Origin: Candidatus Tepidifontimicrobium thermophilum
GTDB lineage: Bacteria; Sysuimicrobiota; Sysuimicrobiia; Sysuimicrobiales; Sysuimicrobiaceae
Direction of reading: 5' to 3'
Assembly (NCBI GenBank): GCA_031296405.1
Contig: JAVKKH010000002.1
Location: 62,001 to 126,000 of the forward strand
Length of the DNA stretch: 64,000 nt
Shown here in pieces: positions 60,332 through 64,000 of the stretch (position 1 is its first letter; the number at the start of each line of letters is the position of its first letter). The notes under the pieces are model-generated. The model saw only the letters and a list, made by a program, of their open reading frames with translations, did not search any database and was not told the origin of the DNA. A program made the translations under genes and the position numbers.

Positions 60332-60995
60332 CGCCCGCCTCCTTCTTCTGCCAGAACTCCTGCAGCAGGGCCTGGACCTCCTCGTCAGAGACCTGCGTGA
60401 AGTCCTCGTAAAACTGGCCCACCGCCACGAACAGGGGTTCCTCTCGGACGCAGAGGACCTCGCACCCCTCTGCCCGCAGGCGCCTGACGGCCTCCGGAGG
60501 AGCCACGGGGACCGCCACCACCACCCGGGCCGCGCCCCTGCGGCGGACGGAGCGCACCGCCGCCACCATGGTGGAACCGGTCGCGATGCCGTCGTCCACC
60601 AGCACCACCGTGCGCCCCGAAACCTGCGGGGCGGGCCGGTCCTGGCGGTAGGCCTGTAGCCGTCGGCGGATCTCCTCCAGCTGGAAGGCCACCTCCTGTT
60701 GCAGGTACTCCGGAGGCACCCGCAGGGAGGTCGTGACCCGCTCGTCCACGTACACGCTACCGTCCTCCGCCACCGCGCCCACCGCGAGCTCGGGGTTGTA
60801 CGGCGCCCGCAGCTTCCGGGGCACTGCCAGGTCCAGCTCTGCGCCCAAGGCCCTCGCCACCTCAGAGGCCACCACCACGCCTCCCCGCGGGATGCCGAGG
60901 ACCAACGCGGTGGCACCGTCCGCGGACAGGTGCCGTCGCACCAGGTCCCCGAGGACTCGGCCCGCGTGACGGCGATCCCGGAACAGCGAAGCCAC
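60321..60995 (-). CDS. Phosphoribosyltransferase-domain protein
   Basis: 224-residue type I PRT fold. The PRPP loop is VVLVDDGIATGSTMVAA (about residues 128-144), with ALVLGIPRGGVVVASEVARAL at the N-terminus and a 30-residue hood. Often annotated as a putative phosphoribosyl transferase fused to DLH hydrolases elsewhere; here it is alone. Its end overlaps the GcvT fusion start by 11 bases, so it belongs to the same operon. The GTG start has AGGAG very close; start is uncertain by a few codons. Confidence 0.88.
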   Translation of the reverse strand: MASLFRDRRHAGRVLGDLVRRHLSADGATALVLGIPRGGVVVASEVARALGAELDLAVPRKLRAPYNPELAVGAVAEDGSVYVDERVTTSLRVPPEYLQQEVAFQLEEIRRRLQAYRQDRPAPQVSGRTVVLVDDGIATGSTMVAAVRSVRRRGAARVVVAVPVAPPEAVRRLRAEGCEVLCVREEPLFVAVGQFYEDFTQVSDEEVQALLQEFWQKKEAGGGP

Positions 60996-61014
60996 CTCCT
61001 GTACCCGCGGCGAC

Positions 61015-61458
61015 TCAGCCTCCCATGGCCTGAGCCACCGCCTGGCGTTCTTCCTCCGAGAGGGGGTGGGAGGGCTTGCCGTCCCGGAGGGCCTTGGCGT
61101 ACGCGTACGAGCCGTCCCGGCCGTGCAGCACGCTCAGGACCACCCCGTCACCCCGCCCGTCCAGCAACGCCAGGCTGAACGACAGCCGGCCCCCGGACTC
61201 CTGGAAGGCGTCGTAGCGGACCATGCCCACCCGCTGCACGCACCGCGCCAACTGCTCCGCCAGATGCACCTGCTCCGCCCGGGCCGCGTCCAGGTCCGCC
61301 CGGAGCCTCTGCAGGGCACGGGCCTGATCCTCCGAGGACCGGTCCGTGTCCGCCCCGCGCGCCAGGTGTACGGTCCGGCGGCCCAGCACGGCCACCGCGG
61401 CCGCCAGCACCCCGACCGCACACACCAGAGCCCAGTCCAACACCCGAAGCCCTTCCAC
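61015..61458 (-). CDS. DUF4446 family protein
   Basis: 147 residues: one N-terminal membrane helix (DWALVCAVGVLAAAVAVLG), a coiled coil (LQRLRADLDAARAEQVHLAEQLARC) and the DUF4446 core VGMVRYDAFQESGGRLSFSLALLDGRGDGVVLS ending SEEERQAVAQAM. The family is known in Firmicutes near chromosome partition genes; its function is unknown. Second gene of the glycine cleavage operon. Confidence 0.9.
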   Translation of the reverse strand: MEGLRVLDWALVCAVGVLAAAVAVLGRRTVHLARGADTDRSSEDQARALQRLRADLDAARAEQVHLAEQLARCVQRVGMVRYDAFQESGGRLSFSLALLDGRGDGVVLSVLHGRDGSYAYAKALRDGKPSHPLSEEERQAVAQAMGG

Positions 61459-61483
61459 GGTCTACCCCTCCCGCGGGACCGGT

Positions 61484-62923
61484 CTACCGCAGGCCCTGCA
61501 GCTTCCGCGCCTGTTCCTGGAGCAGCTCCCAGCACCGGCGCACGTGCCGGAGCTGGGTGCGCAGGTTGCCGACCGCCAGCCGGAGGACATACCGGCCGCG
61601 CAGGACCGTGTGCGACAGGTACGCCTCGCCGGTAGCGTTGACCGCCTCCAACAGCCGCTCGTTGAACCGGTTCGCCTCCTCTGCGGCCAGTCCGGGAGCC
61701 CGGTGCCGGAAGCACACGGTGGAAAAGGGGACCGGTGCCACCCGCTCGAACTCCTCGGACGCGTCCACCCAGTCCGCGAACTGCCGGGCCAGCTCCAGGT
61801 GGCCGCGCAACGCCTCCTGCAGCCCCCGCACCCCGAACATGCGGATGACCATCCACAGCTTCAGAGCGCGGAACCGGCGTCCCAGCTGGATCCCGTAGTC
61901 CATGAAGTTCACCGCGTCCGCTACGGGCGTCTGCAGGTAAGCGGGCACCAGGCTGAACGCACCGCGCAGGACGTCCGGGCGCCGGGTGTAGAAGGCGGTG
62001 CAGTCGATGGGGGTGAACAGCCACTTGTGGGGGTTCACGAGGAAGGAGTCGGCCCGCTCGCAGCCCCGCAGCACCCACCGCATCTCCGGCAGGATCGCGG
62101 CCGCGCCGCCGTAGGCCGCGTCCACGTGCAACCACACCCCGTACCGTTCGCACACCGCGGCGATCTCGTCCACCGGGTCCACGCTGGTGGTGGAGGTGGT
62201 ACCCACCGTGGCCACCACGCACACTGGCCGCCACCCGGCGCGGACATCCTCCCGGATGGCGTCTTCCAGGGCGTCCGGCCGCATGCGGTAGTCCTCATCC
62301 GTGGGGACCTTGCGGACGCCTTCCTGGCCCAGACCCAGCACGATGGCTGCCTTCTCCACGCTGGAGTGCGCTTGCTCGGAGGTATAAAGGCGCAGCCGCG
62401 GGAGGTCCGGCCGCCCCGCCATTCCGCGCGTGCGGATGTCGAGGCCCAGGGCTTCCCGCGCCGCGGCCACCGCGCACAGGGTGGCCACCGAGGCGGTGTC
62501 CATGATCACCCCGAACTGTTCGGGCAGGCCCAGCATCTGCCGGAGCCAGTCCAGCGCCACCTGCTCCAGCTCGGTGGCCGCCGGGCAGGTCCTCCAGAGC
62601 ATCCCGTTCACGTTCAGGGCCGCGGACAGCATCTCACCCAGCACGCCTGGCGCGGACCCGGTGATGGCGAAGTACGCGAAGAAGGCGGGGTGGTTCCAGT
62701 GGGTCACGGCGGGCAGCACCACGCGCTGGAAGTCCTCCCACACCGCCTCGAAGGGCTCGGGTTCGAAGGGGGGTGAAGCTGGCAGCGCGGAGCGCAGCTG
62801 TCCGGGCTGCGCTCGGGACAGCACCGGGTAGCGCTCCGCGTCCTCGAAGTACCCCTGGATCCAGTCCACCACTCGCGCTGCAGAGGATGCGAACTGACGT
62901 TCGACTTCCAAGGGTGTTCTCAT
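61484..62923 (-). CDS. PLP-dependent aromatic-amino-acid-type decarboxylase
   Basis: 479-residue group II decarboxylase (AADC/TyrDC-like). NHPAFFAYFAITGSAPGVLGEML, YTSEQAHSSVEKAA, WLHVDAAYGGAAA and the PLP Lys300 in VNPHKWLFTP are intact. Substrate could be an aromatic amino acid or another L-amino acid. AGGAG stands 6 bases before the ATG. First gene of the glycine-cleavage operon, 26 bases before DUF4446. Confidence 0.92.
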   Translation of the reverse strand: MRTPLEVERQFASSAARVVDWIQGYFEDAERYPVLSRAQPGQLRSALPASPPFEPEPFEAVWEDFQRVVLPAVTHWNHPAFFAYFAITGSAPGVLGEMLSAALNVNGMLWRTCPAATELEQVALDWLRQMLGLPEQFGVIMDTASVATLCAVAAAREALGLDIRTRGMAGRPDLPRLRLYTSEQAHSSVEKAAIVLGLGQEGVRKVPTDEDYRMRPDALEDAIREDVRAGWRPVCVVATVGTTSTTSVDPVDEIAAVCERYGVWLHVDAAYGGAAAILPEMRWVLRGCERADSFLVNPHKWLFTPIDCTAFYTRRPDVLRGAFSLVPAYLQTPVADAVNFMDYGIQLGRRFRALKLWMVIRMFGVRGLQEALRGHLELARQFADWVDASEEFERVAPVPFSTVCFRHRAPGLAAEEANRFNERLLEAVNATGEAYLSHTVLRGRYVLRLAVGNLRTQLRHVRRCWELLQEQARKLQGLR

Positions 62924-62993
62924 GGATGGCTCCTCGCTTGCTCCATCTCGGTGGGGGACGCCTGGGGGCGAACCCCACACGGGAGGTTTGCCG

Positions 62994-64000
62994 TTGGCCA
63001 CGACCGTGGTCCCTCGGTCTAGCGTTGCGCGGCCCGGCGCGTATCGAGTGTACACCCTCGCGTGGGCCGGAGCGGGGGTGGTGTTGGTGTTGCTGTCCGC
63101 GCCCGCACTCCCGCGCTTCCCTCCCGAGTACCTGCTGTTCGCCGCGATCTCCCTGTCCGGACACGTGTTCTTCGTCCTGGACCTGCCCGGCGGCCTGCGC
63201 TTGAGCCTTCAGGCCATCCTGGCACCGGTGTGGCTGTACGGCTGGAAAGCCGCACCACCCCTGTTCCTGCTCACCCTGCCCCTCGTGCTGCGCAACAGCC
63301 GCGGGGATCCGCTCCGTGCGCTCCTGTACTTCGGAAACGGCTGCGTGTGGGCCGCTACCGCCGGCAACCTTTTCGCGCTCCTCCGGCCCGGCCCTTCCCC
63401 GCAGCCCACCTGGTCCGAGCTAGCCTCCGTGCTGGTCTCCGGCGGGGTGTTCACTGTGGGCAACTTCCTCGTGGCCGCCTTCGGCCGCTACCTGGCCACC
63501 GGGGACGCCCGGGTCCTGCAGCTCCGTCAGGCCCTCGAGGGGCTCACCCTGGTCTTCTCCGGGTACGTGCTGCTCGCCTACCTTCTGCTCCTCGCCCTGC
63601 AGACCGGACCGGCAGCTGCCTTTCTGGCGGTAGGCGTGTGGCTGCTGACCGCAGTGGCCATGAAGGGGCTGGCGGAGACCCGGCGGGCCAACGAGCGCCT
63701 GCAGGAAGCCTTGCGGGAACTGGAGCGCCTCACCGTCACAGACCCCATGACGGGGCTGTGGAACCGCAGGCACTTCGTGCAGGTCCTCCCGAAGGAGCTG
63801 CACAGGCACGCCCGGACCGGCCGGCCCCTCAGCCTTCTGGTGGTGGACCTCCGCAGCCTCAAGCACGTCAACGACACCTACGGGCACGAAGCGGGCGACC
63901 GGGCTCTGCAGCGCGCCGCCGAGGTATTCCGGGATCGGCTGCGCGGCTCCGACCTGGCGTTCCGCATCGGCGGGGACGAGTTCGCCCTGCTGCTTCCGGA
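62994..64000 (+). CDS. Membrane GGDEF diguanylate cyclase (3' truncated by window edge)
   Basis: At least 335 residues, running off the window. Residues about 15-225 hold six or seven membrane helices (WAGAGVVLVLLSAPALP; FFVLDLPGGLRLSLQAILAPVWLYG; YVLLAYLLLLALQ), then a coiled linker and a GGDEF domain starting VTDPMTGLWNRRHF with metal/substrate motif NDTYGHEAGD and the intact GGDEF at 63969-63983. Makes cyclic-di-GMP from GTP. TTG 62994 is chosen because GGGAGG lies 7 bases upstream. Divergent from the decarboxylase gene. Confidence 0.9.
   Translation, partial: MATTVVPRSSVARPGAYRVYTLAWAGAGVVLVLLSAPALPRFPPEYLLFAAISLSGHVFFVLDLPGGLRLSLQAILAPVWLYGWKAAPPLFLLTLPLVLRNSRGDPLRALLYFGNGCVWAATAGNLFALLRPGPSPQPTWSELASVLVSGGVFTVGNFLVAAFGRYLATGDARVLQLRQALEGLTLVFSGYVLLAYLLLLALQTGPAAAFLAVGVWLLTAVAMKGLAETRRANERLQEALRELERLTVTDPMTGLWNRRHFVQVLPKELHRHARTGRPLSLLVVDLRSLKHVNDTYGHEAGDRALQRAAEVFRDRLRGSDLAFRIGGDEFALLLP

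Noticed and set aside
60332-60916. Further N-terminal extension of the GcvT fusion into the phosphoribosyltransferase gene
   Set aside because: This is the wrong frame of a clear phosphoribosyltransferase; the GTG at 60331 has GGAGG 6 bases upstream.
62924-62993. Glycine riboswitch before the gcv operon
   Set aside because: Only 70 bases separate the divergent starts, and the internal gaps in the operon are shorter than a riboswitch; no paired glycine aptamer is visible.
1-64000. CRISPR arrays, intact insertion sequences, prophage genes or rRNA
   Set aside because: No regularly spaced repeats, transposase or integrase signatures, phage structural genes or rRNA segments were seen.

Overview
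The window is about 64 kb of very GC-rich bacterial DNA (roughly 70% GC, strong G/C third-position bias, many GTG and TTG starts, tightly packed genes with 4-base ATGA/GTGA overlaps). A long Bacillus-type SRP RNA followed by dnaX-ybaB-recR, a YkuK/DUF458 protein, a HelY/Ski2-like helicase, fused-subunit KorA and a histone H1-like basic protein suggest a high-GC Terrabacteria lineage (Firmicutes/Actinobacteria/Chloroflexota-like, possibly an uncultured or thermophilic group). The species cannot be named from the sequence. No CRISPR array, rRNA operon, phage or intact insertion sequence is visible.

Layout. 1-2 kb: end of a polar amino-acid ABC transporter operon (two permeases and an ATPase). 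2-5.9 kb: metal ABC transporter operon (DtxR/MntR regulator, binding lipoprotein, ATPase, permease) whose permease carries a complete second DtxR-like repressor at its C-terminus; the operon is fronted by a consensus promoter overlapped by two palindromes. 6-10.3 kb: ACT-domain protein, hydrolase, FmdB-type zinc ribbon, 2-oxoacid:ferredoxin oxidoreductase korAB. 10.5-15 kb: secreted protein, pterin dehydratase, AhpD-like protein, an acuC-USP-GNAT operon, cold-shock protein, methyltransferase. 15-26 kb: LytS/LytTR two-component pair, Cys-rich mini-protein, isocitrate lyase, Ski2-like helicase, TGS GTPase, hybrid histidine kinase, isocitrate-dehydrogenase-family enzyme, AI-2E-family transporter, tRNA-Asn. 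27-33.5 kb: a type IV pilus motor operon made of a PilB-like protein without a Walker A motif plus two PilT-like ATPases, then a decayed VapC toxin gene, TPR and DoxX proteins, histone H1-like protein. 33.5-44.9 kb: long-form nucleoside diphosphate kinase, endonuclease III, a nitrilase-family protein lacking the catalytic Cys, M24 peptidase, tRNA-Arg, a small unannotated membrane-protein gene with a near-consensus promoter, threonine-dehydratase-like enzyme, DUF72, SRP RNA, CPBP protease, dnaX-ybaB-recR, YkuK-like. 44.9-46.5 kb: HD-GYP sensor. 46.5-55.5 kb: LacI-regulated catabolic island (enolase-superfamily enzyme, LacI, Gfo/Idh/MocA oxidoreductase, DUF993 aldolase-like protein, sugar-phosphate-isomerase-like enzyme, TctABC tripartite transporter, cupin). 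55.5-62.9 kb: glycine cleavage operon (PLP decarboxylase, DUF4446, phosphoribosyltransferase, a DinB-like/GcvT fusion, gcvH, gcvPA, gcvPB). The right edge cuts a membrane GGDEF diguanylate cyclase.

How it fits together. Central carbon enzymes (KorAB, isocitrate lyase, isocitrate dehydrogenase-like, glycine cleavage) sit among signalling genes for cyclic-di-GMP (HD-GYP and GGDEF), pilus retraction motors and several sensor kinases. The most unusual items are the permease-repressor fusion with paired operators, the pseudo-PilB, the Cys-less nitrilase, the DinB-GcvT fusion, and the LacI island with matching operator palindromes in front of its two halves.
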